Positions 1 through 11,903 of a stretch of DNA of 64,000 bases are shown one piece after another. Numbering within the stretch: the stretch's first letter is position 1; the number at the start of each line of letters is the position of its first letter. The translations under genes and the position numbers were made by a program. The DNA comes from Ectocarpus siliculosus (Eukaryota; Sar; Phaeophyceae; Ectocarpales; Ectocarpaceae): assembly GCA_000310025.1 (NCBI GenBank), contig FN649746.1, positions 2,156,424 through 2,220,423 of the forward strand, given 5' to 3'. Below the pieces are notes generated by a model. The model did no database searches. It saw nothing but the letters and a program-made list of their open reading frames with translations, and was not told the DNA's origin.

Positions 1-522
1 AGGAGAAGCATATCAAATAGCTTGAGCGCCTTTCGGAGCGGCGGACAACACCCCGGACGACCGGCCACGATTCAAAACGGGCCACCAGTCGAAACGCACC
101 CGGAGAAGGGGAGAGGAGGGGGTGCGGATGGCTCAAAGCGAAGAGTGGTGGAGGACATGAACCATAGGCGCGAAGATCTGTCATGGCGAGATGAGTCCCC
201 TTTCGACGAACCAAGGCAGCACACCGGGGTTCCTTACATTCGTATGCACCTTACGAACAGTGGGCTGGGGGAGTTGACTGCTTGACCCGAGAATCGAATC
301 AAATAGTTTCTGTTTGTCCTGCTCGCACTCTTCTTCCCCCAAGCCCCCCTGATTCATCCACTACTGTAGTGTTTTTCAACTCCCAGCACTTGTTTGGGTT
401 GTCGGTCGTTTTCCTATGATGGTCAAGTTGTGTCCACATTAACCAGGGGCACAAATATTGCGGAAGGCCTCAACAGGCGGTCACATACTGCTTTAATGGC
501 CTTGCGCTACTGCTGAATGTAG
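1..522. other. no gene seen
   Basis: I see no convincing exon. The longest open frame (22-285) starts at TTG and has no recognisable content. No promoter or repeat stands out before the foldback element at 523. Confidence 0.4.
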
Positions 523-812
523 CGGCTGCTCCTGTTGGCGTCACGTATTCGTGCCCCCCCCGTCTCAGTATTAGGACGTCGCTGTCGAGCTCAATCCGGG
601 GTAACATGGACAAACGCTTGTGGTGCTACACAACGTACCATTCGAGATGGGTGGCGACGACAGGTGAGTCACCTGTCGTCGCCACCTATCTCGAAAGGTA
701 CGTTGTGCACGACAAGCGTTTGTTCCTGAAAACCAAGAGCGGGCTCTGCAGCGACCTCCTAGAAACAGGATGGGGGAACACGGGTAAGTGACGCCAACAG
801 GAACAACCTCGA
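523..812. repeat. foldback (near-perfect inverted repeat) element
   Basis: Two arms of about 145 bp face each other with almost no spacer. The left arm opens with CTCCTGTTGGCGTCAC and the right arm closes with GTGACGCCAACAGGA. The centre at about 650-685 reads GTGGCGACGACAGGTGAGT then CACCTGTCGTCGCCAC. Outer parts have diverged by small substitutions and indels. This is the architecture of a foldback or MITE-like element. The open frames inside are mirror images of each other and are not treated as genes. Confidence 0.75.
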
Positions 813-889
813 CGAGCAACATTTGGGACCCGCACGCCAATCGAGAGGCCGTGTTGGGCGACCACAACGTACGTCAGCATGACTCTCAC

Positions 890-1090
890 ATAGCGGAGGG
901 CTAGCTCGATGACTTCCTCGCCACCCATCCCAACAGGACGTTTCTCACGAACACCGCTTGTCTCGCCAGGCGCGACCATCACACAGCAAGACACAATCAC
1001 TAGTGCCAAAGCGGAGGGCTAGGTCCAAGAGTTCCTTGTTGCCCATCTCGAATGGACTGTTGCGAGTATTGCCGCTTGTTCGCCCAGGTC
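890..1090. repeat. two-copy tandem repeat, ~117 bp period
   Basis: The segment beginning AGCGGAGGGCTAG occurs at about 894 and again at about 1011. Both copies run through a GCC(C)ATC(T/C)C block and end in CCGCTTGT(C/T)(C/T)GCC(C)AGG. The copies are strongly diverged. No coding potential is seen. Confidence 0.5.
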
Positions 1091-1888
1091 TAGAGCGGGG
1101 TCATCGACAACAGCGCAAGCAGCATCGCCAGCAGTTTCACACACGCCACTACCGATATCTACCGATATCGCAACCCAGGACAAACGAGCGACTTGCAATA
1201 ACGTCTTCTTTGGTTTGAAATTCGCACGAACTAGTGCCTCCTACTTCCAAGGTTGATCTAGAACATGTTTGTGTCTAGTGCGGAAGAGAAACATCACATG
1301 TCTGCCCTCGTGGGCCCCCGCCCCTCAGTCTACCGCCAACAGTAAACCTGCGGCGTCATCGGAGCTCCTGACGCGGCGAAGGTTCACGATGGGCGCCAAC
1401 AAACCGTGAGTCAGTCCACGCGATATCAGCGGCTAGATAAAACCCCAGGAACCCCAGCGAAAACGTATGGCAACAGCAATTTGCGCGCAACACAAGTCCA
1501 GCTCACCTAGCGATCGCTCAGACCCTCGTAGTTGTTGAGAGGCGGCACGTTCACCGGCAAGTAGGACATGCCAGCATTGAATGTGCAGGCGCTTTTCGCA
1601 ACGTACATGTGGCTGTCGACGTCGTGGAACGCGAAGAGCACGTTGTTAGCACGTCTGCGGCAAAGCAGAAGAGGGCATGCGGCAGGGAGCGGGAAACGAT
1701 GGCTTAGGGTTACGGATAACCTCGTCAAAAAATGACAGTCCCACCTCCGCTCGGTGTACTGTTCGAACTGATCAATCTGATGGTACGGACGGTCTTTGAA
1801 TCGCGTGGAGGCGCCATTTTGCAACGGTCGAAAATCACGTCAAATATGAAATTGATAGATGAAAGCCAGAAGTAGAATGAAATACTGG
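1091..1888. other. no gene seen
   Basis: Only short unrelated open frames occur here, for example minus 1507-1824. No splice-consistent exon and no clear repeat was found. Confidence 0.35.
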
Positions 1889-2120
1889 AAACAGGACGGA
1901 AGCAGGTTAACCGCCGGTCTGGGGGCAATCTAGAGCTTGTGCCAGAATCTGGGACATGTGTCACCACCACGCGCAGGTTCTCCGCTACCGGGCAGTGAGT
2001 GCTATTGTAGGATCCCTCCCAGCATGATTTACCCCGTAGAATTGCGGTCCTCATGCTCATATTCCGCGAGCAGGAATGGCGACTATGACTATTTTCAAAC
2101 GGGAAAACCATCCCGCCCTC
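1889..2120 (+). repeat. direct repeat copy 1 (partner at 2836-3083)
   Basis: From GGAAACAGGACGGAAGCA onward this stretch matches 2836-3083. Shared blocks are GGGGGCAATCTA, AGAGCTTGTGCCAGAA, TGGGACA, ACGCGCAGGT, ATGATTTACC.CGTAGAA and AACCATCCCG. Identity is roughly three quarters by eye with several indels. The two copies flank the SINE-like element at 2165-2697. Confidence 0.65.
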
Positions 2121-2164
2121 AATCTCACATGCACACGCCGTTTGGGCCATTTTCTCTCAAATAC

Positions 2165-2697
2165 TCCCCCCCCCGGCCCCCCTTTCTGTCTATCGACGGA
2201 GTTGGGTTTTCGTCGCTTGTCAACGACGTTGTAAAACAAGCCACCCCCCCCGGTGTTTTCCATCGGGGTTGGGTTTTCGTCGCTTGGCAGAGATGTTGTA
2301 AAACAAGCCGATCACTTCGTGAGCTCTGCAACCAGGTTACCGCATTTTTCTTTGCCTTTGGTTTTTATTTTTGTCGGTAACCGTGAATGGTGGTCGAGTA
2401 GATTATGTTGTGCGGGGTCGAGAACCCGCACTCCGCGCAAAGGGGATAATCGAACGGTGTGCTAAAATGGTCAAGCACCCTCGAGGCAGTTACACGGTGC
2501 TTACAACTGTCTCTGGAAGTGTAAGCACCAGAAAATCAGTTAATTCATACGCAGCCGTCATCCGTACGCAAGGAAGTAAGCACAAGATGCCGAACACCCT
2601 TCGCAGGGTGCAGCGCGCCCTTCATGCGACTCGCCGAATACCTCACGGCGCTTCGCGCTTGGTGATGTGAGAGTCTGGTCCGGTGAAAACCCGACGG
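2165..2697 (+). mobile_element. SINE-like repeat, copy A (lacks LINE-like tail)
   Basis: This is the plus-strand copy of a family whose fuller copy lies inverted at 36368-36985. It starts with two tandem units of GGGTTTTCGTCGCTTG..AACGACG.TGTAAAACAAGCC. A conserved inverted pair GGTTACCG/CGGTAACC follows, around a T-rich loop. Next come a segment GTGGTCGAGTAGAT.ATGTTGTGC that resembles a tRNA D-arm or A box, a ~250 bp body, and the block TACCTCACGGCGCTTCGCGC followed by GTCTGGTCCGGTGA. Copy A diverges where copy B continues into the LINE-like tail. No protein is encoded. Calling it a SINE is inference. Confidence 0.6.
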
Positions 2698-2835
2698 ATT
2701 GAACTCGGGTTTATATATTCCAATCAAAACAGACATCTCTTCGTCGATGCAAATGTGAATAGAGGGAATGGTCCTCGACAGACGTCAGAGAGATGGTATC
2801 CTAACCCATGTGCCCTTATCCCACAATACCATCCA

Positions 2836-3083
2836 GGAAACAGGACGGAAGCATGTTTGAAGGAAGGGCAGGGGGCAATCTACTGTAGAGCTTGTGCCAG
2901 AAATCTGGGACACATTTCACATCACGCGCAGGTCCTCCTCTACTGTGCAGTGGGTGCTGCCATCCCTTTCAGAATGATTTACCACGTAGAAATGCGTTTG
3001 GTCCTCGTGCTCAATTCCGCGGGCACGAACGGCGCGATCTTCACTTTTCAACAATGTTTGTTGCCCGGGAGAACCATCCCGGC
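2836..3083 (+). repeat. direct repeat copy 2 (partner at 1889-2120)
   Basis: This is the second copy of the ~240 bp block described at 1889-2120, in the same orientation about 945 bp downstream. It could be a segmental tandem duplication later split by the SINE-like insertion, or two copies of a dispersed repeat. Confidence 0.65.
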
Positions 3084-3780
3084 GCGTTTTTTCCGAACTC
3101 TCGTGAATCCAAGGTGCAGTCATATGCCGCGAGTCCACGCGAGTGCTCCTGAACATGTCATGCCTTGTGGCGGGGTTTGCCCAGCCTACTACCCCAGGAA
3201 AAAGTCCCGGTGAAGTAATCACTTTTAAGACTCTCTAGAGGCACATGCATTTACAGAGCTCAGTAGGAGATCATCTTCATAAGGTCTTTGTCCCCTGGGA
3301 GTTTGGCCACGCCACAACAAGGAATTAATCATTCAGCAGCACTCGGGTAGACTCAAGCCCCACCCATGTATGTCACCCTGAAAACACGAGTAGTCGGGAT
3401 ATATATAAACGGGTCTGAGAACGTGACACTACGAGGTCTGATTTCAAGTCGTCAACAATGGCACCAGGTCATTTCACTGAATGCAACGGGAGCTGAAGAG
3501 CGCATCGCAGGTGAGTTAGATATAGCGACCGGGTGCTTATTATTTTGTCGCTGTCTTCACTTCAACCCAGCGCTCGCAGCACTTATTCCGTTTACTCCAA
3601 CCCGTGGTCACACGGAAGGGTGCCTCTCACTGATGCCCCTTACCCATCCCTCCTGCGGTACGTTTGCCTTCGATCTTCAATGCGAGAAAAGCGCAGGTCT
3701 CTCTTCCCTCTGCGTACGTACAAACTAGCGCTTTCAACCCAGGCCAGGAATGAAGCGAGAGAATAACTCAGTTTGCAAGA
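3084..3780. other. no gene seen
   Basis: Short overlapping open frames only, without splice-consistent borders or recognisable residues. Confidence 0.3.
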
Positions 3781-3785
3781 AATGC

Positions 3786-3873
3786 TCGCTTAAGCCGAGA
3801 GTCGAACCCCTGACCCTGGCCACCCGAAGGTTCTCGAGGATACCAACTAGACTACCGGGCGACCGGCAGCAAG
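3786..3873 (-). other. tRNA-like pseudogene or SINE head
   Basis: On the minus strand the text contains TAGTCTAGTTGGTATC, a perfect RNA polymerase III A box, and GGTTCGACTC, a near-perfect B box, at tRNA spacing. A possible anticodon stem CTCGA/TCGGG lies between. The acceptor arms (around CGCCCGG and CTTAAGC) do not pair and the T stem is imperfect, so this is not called a functional tRNA. Confidence 0.4.
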
Positions 3874-4187
3874 GTATGCAGGAACCAAAGAAGAGCGCAC
3901 AGCGCGGTGCATGATCTGGAGGATCTAGTGGATCCTAAGATTCATGGTCTATGTATCATTTTTTTTGTCTCATGCATTCCGGACGTCGGCCAGTATATAG
4001 TATACGTTCATTCTGGACGCACCAGCCAGGGTCACACAGGACGAAAACATGAGGGAATTGGTCTTCTCCCCCATCGTTCTGCGGTGCCCCGATTGTTATC
4101 GCGTAAGGCGTCAGCCGTTCATTCTCCTCGTCTACCGCGAAGCCGAGTTTTATCGTACACGCGCAGGGTGTTTGATGGCATGATGTG

Positions 4188-4290
4188 TAATATATATATA
4201 TATATATCCCGGTTCGTGTGACGCCACCGAGATTCGAACCCACGTCGCAACGTCAGAAGATTGCGAGGCTTCCGACAGCACCACAGTCAC
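4188..4290 (-). other. tRNA-like element with (TA)n tail
   Basis: On the minus strand GTGACTGTGG..., a CGCAA/TTGCG stem around a CTTCTGA loop and a GGTTCGAATC B box are followed by GGCGTCAC, which pairs with the start. The sequence then runs into ATATATATATATATAT. A tRNA-derived head plus a short simple-repeat tail suggests a SINE or tRNA pseudogene. The D arm is not canonical. Confidence 0.35.
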
Positions 4291-4594
4291 TTTTAGTGAC
4301 TATGGAATATCTATGATTACGCGCAAGAAGTCGAATGACTGTATGTGTCCATGACATGGAGAAAACGGAACAAAGAAAAAGGCGTGTTATTATTAGTTGG
4401 TCAGGTCGGCTCAACGCCCACTGAAGGTGGCGAGGGCGGGACTGGGATTCTGATCCCCCTATAGATCAAGTACCTGACGACGGCGCCCAATGTTCATACA
4501 TCCAACGGATATTAAACAGTAGTGGTCTCTTTTGCTTACTATTTATCCGGCATTCCACTAACATTCGATGCTGAAATCATGGCAATTTGCGTAC

Positions 4595-4684
4595 ACAGTC
4601 GTGGTCCCGGTTTACCGGGACATTATTACCGCTATGGAGGTCATCCCGCTAAACAGAGAACCGCTAAACCGGGACCACGACTGT
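4595..4684. repeat. 90 bp palindromic element with 20 bp perfect arms
   Basis: The left arm at 4595-4614 reads ACAGTCGTGGTCCCGGTTTA and the right arm at 4665-4684 is its exact reverse complement. The GGTCCCGG.TA/TACCGGGACC terminus recurs at 5466-5560 and 37743-37935, so this may be the smallest member of a MITE-like family. Confidence 0.65.
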
Positions 4685-4739
4685 ACTCCCTCGGGTCCGA
4701 AACAAAAGCTCGATAAGGATGTTGGGCAAATTGCCAGGG

Positions 4740-5010
4740 TATGCACCTCGGTACCATTTTTGTAGGCGGATAGAGGCGGGGCGGTATTTCAAAGTGGCGA
4801 TACTCTTTTCGGCGGGTCCCGGTACTTGGTTTTCCGGCGGTACCGTCTTATTTGGCGCGTCCCGGTACTGCAAAATATGGCCGTACTTTTCTGGCTGTAC
4901 GGAAATATGACAGTACCACCAAAACATGGCGGTTTTTACCAGGCGGTAGTGAAATACGGCGGTATCGCCTTGGGCGGTCGCGCGAAGAGACCAAAATATC
5001 AAAATATGGC
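4740..5010. repeat. GGCGGTAC-rich degenerate repeat
   Basis: Irregular iteration of GGCGG(G)T(CCC)GGTAC and GCGGTA(T/C) units separated by T-rich spacers. The same texture is seen at 5405-5560. No consistent reading frame is conserved between units. Confidence 0.4.
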
Positions 5011-5404
5011 TATGCTAAAATAAACTACATCGGGTGCCCATCAACCGGCGAACGAACCTCTTTTCTCTCTTTGCGGCGTGGGTCTTTTGTAATGTACCGT
5101 TGAGAGCGAATGGTGCTATCTTCTCCAATGATTTCGTGATTTCACGATGTTTTGCATACCCGTCGTCAAAATGCGCAGCCTCAAGGACAAACGAAAGGCA
5201 ACGAAACGAAGAGAGAAAATGCAAAAAAAGAGGTGTGCTGAACGGCGATCCGTCGAGTGCCACGGACAGGAGCGAGCATAGATTATTTATTGTAGAACGG
5301 CTACAGATTGTGTAAACACTTTGCATGGCCATTCGTGATAGCGTCTAAAACGCAAATAAGATCATTCGATCAGCTACTTCTCTCGCCCTGCATAGCCCAG
5401 ACTG

Positions 5405-5660
5405 ACTATTTTGGCGGTGCTGCAGTACGGCGGTATTTTTTCGGTGGCAATATGGCGGTTCTTAGTTGGGCGGTTCCCGGTTCTTTTTGGCGGTACTTTT
5501 CAGGCGGTCGCACCGAAGTGTGGCGGTCATTACCGCCAGTACCGGGACCGCCCACCACGGCGGGAAAAGAAGAACAGGAATTTTCCCGAGGGTTGTACCC
5601 TGGAAAATTCTCGCGAAGACGTGGTAAGAGGTCAGGAGTTCGATCCCCGCTCGAAGCACC
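5405..5660. repeat. GGCGGTA-rich inverted repeat with tRNA B-box-like end
   Basis: GGGCGGTTCCCGGTTC...GGCGGTA at about 5467-5496 faces TACCGCCAGTACCGGGACCG at about 5541-5560. Downstream, GGAGTTCGATCCCCGC at about 5635-5650 resembles a pol III B box. This is probably a fragment of a small non-coding mobile element. Confidence 0.4.
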
Positions 5661-5669
5661 TTTTTTCCC

Positions 5670-6870
5670 AAACAAACACCAACAGGTATATCTTAAACAA
5701 AATCATCTTCTCCTCGTTTTTGCGTTTCCAGGTGGCTCTTTTTTGCCACCGCGACGCTTTGCTTCCGGTTAAAATCAAAGACAAAGTACGAACAATTAAA
5801 AAAGGTTGTCTACATATTGCTTAATTAAGTAACAAGACAAGACAAAATACTGGATAAACAATATCATCGGGAAACAACTTTTTGGGGGGCCGCATGACAC
5901 CGCTTTGGGAGAAAAATACGACACCCACCCTTTATTCCTTACCATTTCCGTTCGAGATCACTGCCAGCGGAGATAATATGCCCAGGAAGAGAGAATGAAA
6001 AATGAGCATCCCCATTTCTTTTACCTGAATCAGTGCATGTCCTTGGAGAATTTTACGTCAAAAAAATCGTCAATACGTGAAAAAAATCTCCAGGAAAATG
6101 AATATATATCTGACCTTGTCTAGCCATCCATCCATCCATCCATCTATTCTAGAAAAACCCGAGCTTTGCTTATATTTCACACCATCCTTACGGAGCTTAT
6201 ATAATTTCGGTTCAGAGGGACTATTATGGTATTTGAAGGTAATCTCATTACACTTTGTACTTCATATATATTTCGTTTGATTCACTCCAGAAAATATCAT
6301 TTGGATGGTTGAAATATCATTGTTTGTGCGGACTCGCACGCAGGATCTACCGTTCAATTTTAAGTGGGGGCCACGCTATTGCGCAGATAACCTGCAATGT
6401 CTGCATGCATTCTACCAGGTACGTCCCTCCCCAATATCGAACACCAACGAGTAAAATGGGTGCACAATAGAATGTTATCAAGTCCTGCACGTAGTCCTGC
6501 TCTGCGGTAGCCTGCAGATTTTCATATTATTCTCAATACTTACATCCATGCATACATTTTCGAATTCAACAAAAACCAACACAGATAGACACACCTACAA
6601 GAACTCCTTTACTGATACTCTCTACGGGCAGTAGTGAGTTCCTCGCCGTACATGCGGTCGTTAGACTACTATTGACCTCGCATCTCTTCTAGCCAAGAGG
6701 GAGCATGCAGGGCTTCACCAGACATCACAAAACGCGCCGTGAGCTATTCGGCGAGTTGCAGGGAGAGTCGGCTTAGTGCGCTCTTAGGAGTATGTATTGC
6801 CCTTGGAATATATCTGTACTCAATTGGCGTACGGGAGGGAGTGGCCCGAACGCAACAAGTGAAGACTCGT
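5670..6870. other. no gene seen
   Basis: An AT-richer stretch with a short CCAT microsatellite at about 6124-6145. No exon is supported. Confidence 0.35.
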
Positions 6871-7185
6871 TCACCCTTTGCAAATCCAAAACTCGCGTAG
6901 TCCACACGCAATGAACATGTCACGGTGAACTTGTGCGTACATCGTGTGGCTCTTGGTTTGAGCCCGAGTCACTACTGTATGTTGGTCGACCATGTGAGAG
7001 CTGGAGTACGAATCTAAGCTGGCTGGGTAAATGTCTAGCGGCAGGATATGAATGAAATCGGTCCGCAAGAGGAGCTTTTCGCGGACGTGCGGAGTGATAT
7101 TGTTTTTGGAAGACAAGAGTGAATATTCGTAGGTATTTCCTTCCAAACACTGACAGCCGCTGTACTTCAACGAGAAAGAGTACAA
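6871..7185 (-). CDS. hypothetical open frame
   Basis: A 104-codon minus-strand open frame whose composition (LSSKNNITPHVREKLLL, SYSSSHMVDQHTVVT) is more protein-like than its neighbours. It has no recognisable motif, the start is not defined, and it could be one exon of a larger gene or chance. Nothing around it suggests a function. Confidence 0.2.
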   Translation of the reverse strand: MYSFSLKYSGCQCLEGNTYEYSLLSSKNNITPHVREKLLLRTDFIHILPLDIYPASLDSYSSSHMVDQHTVVTRAQTKSHTMYAQVHRDMFIACGLREFWICKG

Positions 7186-9636
7186 GGACTGCTACACACT
7201 CGGAGCGAGAACCGACCATCCACGCACCTACCGGACACGTCGGTGGGTGGCGCGGTGATCCAACGTAGGTACATCAGCAAGTGGAGTTTCTGTCCCAGCA
7301 GCAGTTGCGGATTCGGACCAGGGTAAAAAAGCGCCGTTCAGCATTATTACTGAACGAAGGTGCAGCAGCATCCAGGTGTCAGCGTTACCATCGTTAAATG
7401 TAAACTACATGCACTTACATACTACCACAGTATACTCGAGAGAATCCGGCTTGCGGTAGACGGCGCACCAACACACCATCAAATAGTCAAATCTGGAAAA
7501 ATACGGAACGGCAAATGGAAATATGCATGTAGTCTATGTTGTTGTGAAACAAGATCCGGATCTGGAGATGATTGGTGGCGCCGGTAACGACAGCACAGTG
7601 AGCTGTGGAGGGAATCCTTTGCAGGAGAAGATGTAGCGGCTGGAGGGAAGGGCGGGTTTGTCCCGGAAATGTGGCCATCAGAGGGAAGTGTCACATCTGC
7701 GTATCTACTGGGAATAGACAGCAGAGGTGTGTCGTCATGTTGAAACCGTGTGCACCGTATGTATCAACATCACATGTTGCAACCATGGGGCCCAGAGATG
7801 AAAAGTCAGGTTGCAAGGAGGCACCAGCAGGTTTCCATGAAGAATCAAAACAAGCCTGTGCAAAAGCAGGAGCCGTGCCTCATCGTCTATGCGGCTCCTT
7901 GTAGGGTGGCTTTGGAGGCGTCCAACCTCAGTGGCGGACTCCTCGCTGTTGTTGCGAGTCCGCTGTTGACACTCAGTCGCATCAAAGTCGAAGGAAAATA
8001 TACCCACTCGGGCTGTTGTGTGACGGAAGAGGATTGTCTGGATGATGGTTACCAGACAGCTTGAGCAATGCTCGATTGGGCGGAGTGCGATTACCGCTAC
8101 CTATGGGTGGCGACGGTGAGCGGCTATTATGCGAATAGTTGGCCGGAGCTGCCATGGCGAAGGAGCAGGAGAGCTACAGTATGCAGGAGAGCTACTGCTA
8201 TACACACCGACCCGACCCAAACAAAAGCCTCGAGGAAATCACGACAATCGCTTCGTGCGCCATCATTCCGCGGGTACGTACGTGGGGAGATGCGTGAGAC
8301 CCGACCACTGCAACAGAAAGGTGTCGGCGCGGATGCTCTCTTGCTTATCAACTTTGACTCACTTGGGTTAGCTAGCTCGCTCCGCTCGCTTTGGTGTAAC
8401 AACTGACCAGCATGGGGCACACGCCCCCCGTGCTTTGTCTCACCAACTAATTGCGACGGAACTTCAAGCAGCTTTTCATGGATCCTGGCTATTCGCGGAT
8501 CCTGCCTATTCGTGGATCCTGGGCTGTTCGGAGGAACACTGCACAAAGAAGATCTACTGGCCCATATCCAAATCCTGGAGTTCAGCAGAAGGAGATAGTA
8601 CAGTCTAACAAGCTATCCCCGCAACCTGTCCCCATGTGGCTCTTCCACGCTACATGTACAGCGGGCAATGCACAACCTCGTCGGTATTTTCGTAGGCCAA
8701 AAGGCTCCCCACCAGAAAGAGCGGGTTTCAAACAACATCTAATGCAGTAGTGAAGATCGAGCCAGAAGACATCTGTAAACTATGCATGAGTGCTACGTAA
8801 GCAACGTGTGGCTTAGTCTGGCAATACACGATGGACAATAGCTGTAGGAGATGGAAAAGGCTAGAAAAGTGGGGTGAATTGTACGATTTTACAGCGATGA
8901 GCGTCGTACACACTGACTGCTGTACTGTATACACACGGTGTGCGTAAACCTCGATGGATGTGTGTCGGTGTGTACGTACATCCATAATTTCGGCTACTCT
9001 TTTTTTGGGTCATGACCGCGGATTGTCTTGTACCCAGACCAAAGTGATACGTGTTGTGAAGTATTGATTTTGCCTCTGATCGATTATATTCTCGAAGTTT
9101 TATTGGTCTACTGTAATCTATTGATCTTGCGTAGTACATAGTCATACCCGGTTTTGTCATGCGCATCCGCGTAGTTTTCGGACCTCCAGGGTAGACTAGG
9201 GTCATGAGATTACACGCCGGGATCTTCATGTGAACGGCAGATCTAGGGGTATATTTTGAGGTTGTAGTGGGGGATGCAACTCTCTGGAATTTAGTTCATG
9301 GTCGAGGGGTGAGTCCGTACTGCCCCCGTTGTGCAGCGTACCAAAGAGAAATGACGACAGAAACCACTGTCTCGTGAGCAAACACACGAATCCATGAGTG
9401 AGCCTCCATCACGGTCTTCAGGGACACGTGCGTGCTGCTTGAAATGGGAGTAATTGATGGATCCTTAAACCATCCGCACGAACAGGAATGAACGGCGGTT
9501 ATACAAAATGAAGGAATATTGCGGGAATCCAAACCCTCACACATATACAAACACCGGTTGTGCCCTGACAGCATGGCAGACACCATCGCCAGTATTGCCA
9601 CTGAGGTCGTGCTGTCATTCACCTCATCTTGGCTTC
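7186..9636. other. no gene supported
   Basis: Many short frames on both strands and none convincing. A GGATCCTG(G)CTATTCG triplet repeat lies at about 8477-8530. The minus frame 9296-9622 (ending YGLTPRP) could be coding but has no supporting splice context. Confidence 0.3.
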
Positions 9637-9800
9637 CTAGGTAATCCTCTTGCTTTCAGCCAAACAGCGACGAGCAAAGGCTTCTATGGTCTCTCCATCC
9701 CCTCGATCGGAGTCGTTCTCCTCGAACTCGTCATGGTCGTGGCCGAAAAGGTACCGCATGGTTCGAGCCTTGTGATCCTGCGCGACTCAGGCGGTATGTA
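9637..9800 (-). CDS. probable terminal exon of an unrecognised gene
   Basis: Minus-strand reading from an acceptor GTCGCGCAG at about 9796 gives a frame starting DHKARTMRYLFGHDHDEF, continuing with acidic residues (EENDSDRGDGE) and an AFARRCLAESKRIT end before a TAG at 9637-9639. The acidic, charged composition and the clean acceptor support a real last exon. I do not recognise the family. It probably continues upstream into the coding segments at 10.0-12.4 kb, but I could not prove phase continuity. Confidence 0.4.
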
Positions 9801-10029
9801 TTCAACGTCAGTCTTTCGCCGGTCTAGTTTTATTCCATGTAAGGTTTTCAAAGACTTTCTGGCATCAGGTGTACGTAGTAGTTGAGGCTTGGTGCCTTCC
9901 GCTTCGTCCATCGTCGGCAACTGCAACTTAGCCCCAGTGGCCCATGAAACGGCCAACCTCAGTGGTAGGTCTACAGTAGGATAAGAGGAGCGTATACCAG
10001 AACACGTAGGCAGACGTTGTTGGGTGCGT

Positions 10030-10277
10030 ATTGTGACAACGAAAATCAGATACGAAGACCAGGCCTTCAGGCCAGCTTGGCTTCGTTCAGAAACAGAGAA
10101 CGGCGGCCGTCGAGGACAAGCATCCGCTGCCGTGCTCACCGCTTCGTCCTCCAGCAGCCGCTGTGCGGAGTCGACGAGTCCTTCCAGGTGTGCATGTGAC
10201 AGGAATTCTCTCCGTTCGGCGGCGGCTCGTTCATCCGCTTCGTTCTCATGTGGCTCTAGAATGTTGAGGTGGTCCAA
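10030..10277 (-). CDS. coding segment of an unrecognised gene
   Basis: The minus frame reads LDHLNILEPHENEADERA, then ERREFLSHAHLEGLVDSAQR, then LLEDEAVSTAADACPRRP, ending near QAGLKAW. It is helical and charged, unlike the noise frames nearby. The borders are uncertain, though the frame stays open beyond both ends. It is likely an exon of the gene that ends at 9637. No domain is recognised. Confidence 0.4.
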
Positions 10278-11059
10278 CTTCTCGTGGTTTGAATCCTCGC
10301 AGCCACCAGGCGGAGGGCTTCATAGCGTTCACGAGGAGCAAAGACGAGAGACGGGAAAAGGCGAGAGAACAGAGAACATCATGCTTGGGAAATTGTTTCC
10401 GGCCGAACCTTGCCGACATTTCGAGACCCAGTTTGGAGGGCGCGTGCTTAGGGCCCGCCAAGGCCAAGCTGATTCTCCCGAACACACCTGGTAGCCAGCG
10501 CATGTAAAGCGGTTCCTGTGTTCGAATACAACGGCTAGAGACTCTGCAGGACAGCTCGGTTACCTTATTCCCGGCTGTCTTTCGGTGTTTCCCTTTGGAC
10601 GTATGTTGCTTTCTAGGCAATAACCGACGAGGCTAAGCGGGTCTTGAGTGGATGTGTGGGGTCCACCAGCAACCCTTGACAGCCAACTCTCGTGGTCGCG
10701 ACGACTTCGAATTTGCTCCGCCTTAAATACAGCGCACAAAAGCAAAAGATTCAGCGAAACGTTCAGCAATGATTCAATATTGGCCTTCAGTTACGTTACG
10801 AGGAAGAACCAGGAGGAAGAACAACACAAGGTGCAGTGGGAACCGCCATCTTCCGAGGCACTCAGCAGTCTCGGACATTTTGAATCCTTGATCGAGTCTG
10901 GACACGAAGGTTGGAGCCTTTACGCACTCGAAAGCATGGCGATTTCAAGGAGCTCTACGATTTTGAAGTTTGGGAAGCTTAGGGGTCTTGAGACGGGCAG
11001 GACAATGATTGCGACAGTCCATCAAAGTAGAGCCACATCACCTCGGAACGATATCACAC

Positions 11060-11215
11060 ATACCTGACCGTCTTGCCTGCGCTTTCTCTTTCGGCTGAAA
11101 CACTCTTGGCACGTGAGTCGCCCATCCGATGACTCTTAGTGCAACTTTCTCAATCACGACGCAAAAGTTCGACATGTCAACCTCTCTTGCCTTGATGGAA
11201 AGGTAAGCCGAAACT
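11060..11215 (-). CDS. coding segment of an unrecognised gene
   Basis: The minus frame reads AREVDMSNFCVVIEKVALR then VIGWATHVPRVFQPKEKAQ, ending at a consensus donor (TCAG then GTATGT) near 11063. It is probably an internal exon. No family is recognised, and membership in the same gene as the 10.0-10.3 kb segment is inference from strand and proximity. Confidence 0.35.
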
Positions 11216-11903
11216 CTTTTTTTCGTTGATGACCGGGTGTCTCTTCGCGCCGAAGGCCCGGCCACTTTTCTCCGGGTTTCCCGGGTACAGCTTGTTTGCG
11301 AACACGTCGTAGTCGTGGGTGGAACTTTCAATCTCTCCATTGCTGCGTCGGCCCCAACCCTCCCGATTAAAGATTGTGGTACCGTTATTTTAGACCAGTC
11401 AATTGGTTCCCGTCGTCGATCCTGCGTGTGTAGGGTCCGGCATCAATACAGAACGTAGATGACGGGGGGGGCGGATCTTAACGTGTTGTCAATCGTACGT
11501 TCAGCATCTCAAAATGGTGCGGCAGCAGAGCACCGCGTGCTTGAGCGGGGGGGGGGCAGGTGGGGGAATGGTGCCCAAAACACAAGGGTGTAGGCGGAAG
11601 CGACAATCACGCCAGAAGCAAGAAGCGTGGGTGGCAACGGAGAAAAGACGAGAGCAACCCATCATATCTAGCAGATACTGAGCAGGGCGTCCCCTACAAT
11701 ATGCGTGTTGAGAGCACCTTTTGGCAGCTAGGCCTGACAAGCGGACACTGCGCCTGACAAGTGGACACTGCGATCTACGTTCCCTAATCCAACAAGGGCA
11801 GCATCCCCGTAACCTCACGTGCAAATCCAGTGACCAATGTCAACAGAGTACAGGGGAGTCAACTTTGGACACGAAGCGATAGGCGATTCACAGTTGACGC
11901 ACG

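Noticed and set aside
3786-4290. Functional tRNA genes
   Set aside because: A and B boxes are present, but acceptor and T stems do not pair as required, so only tRNA-like elements are called.
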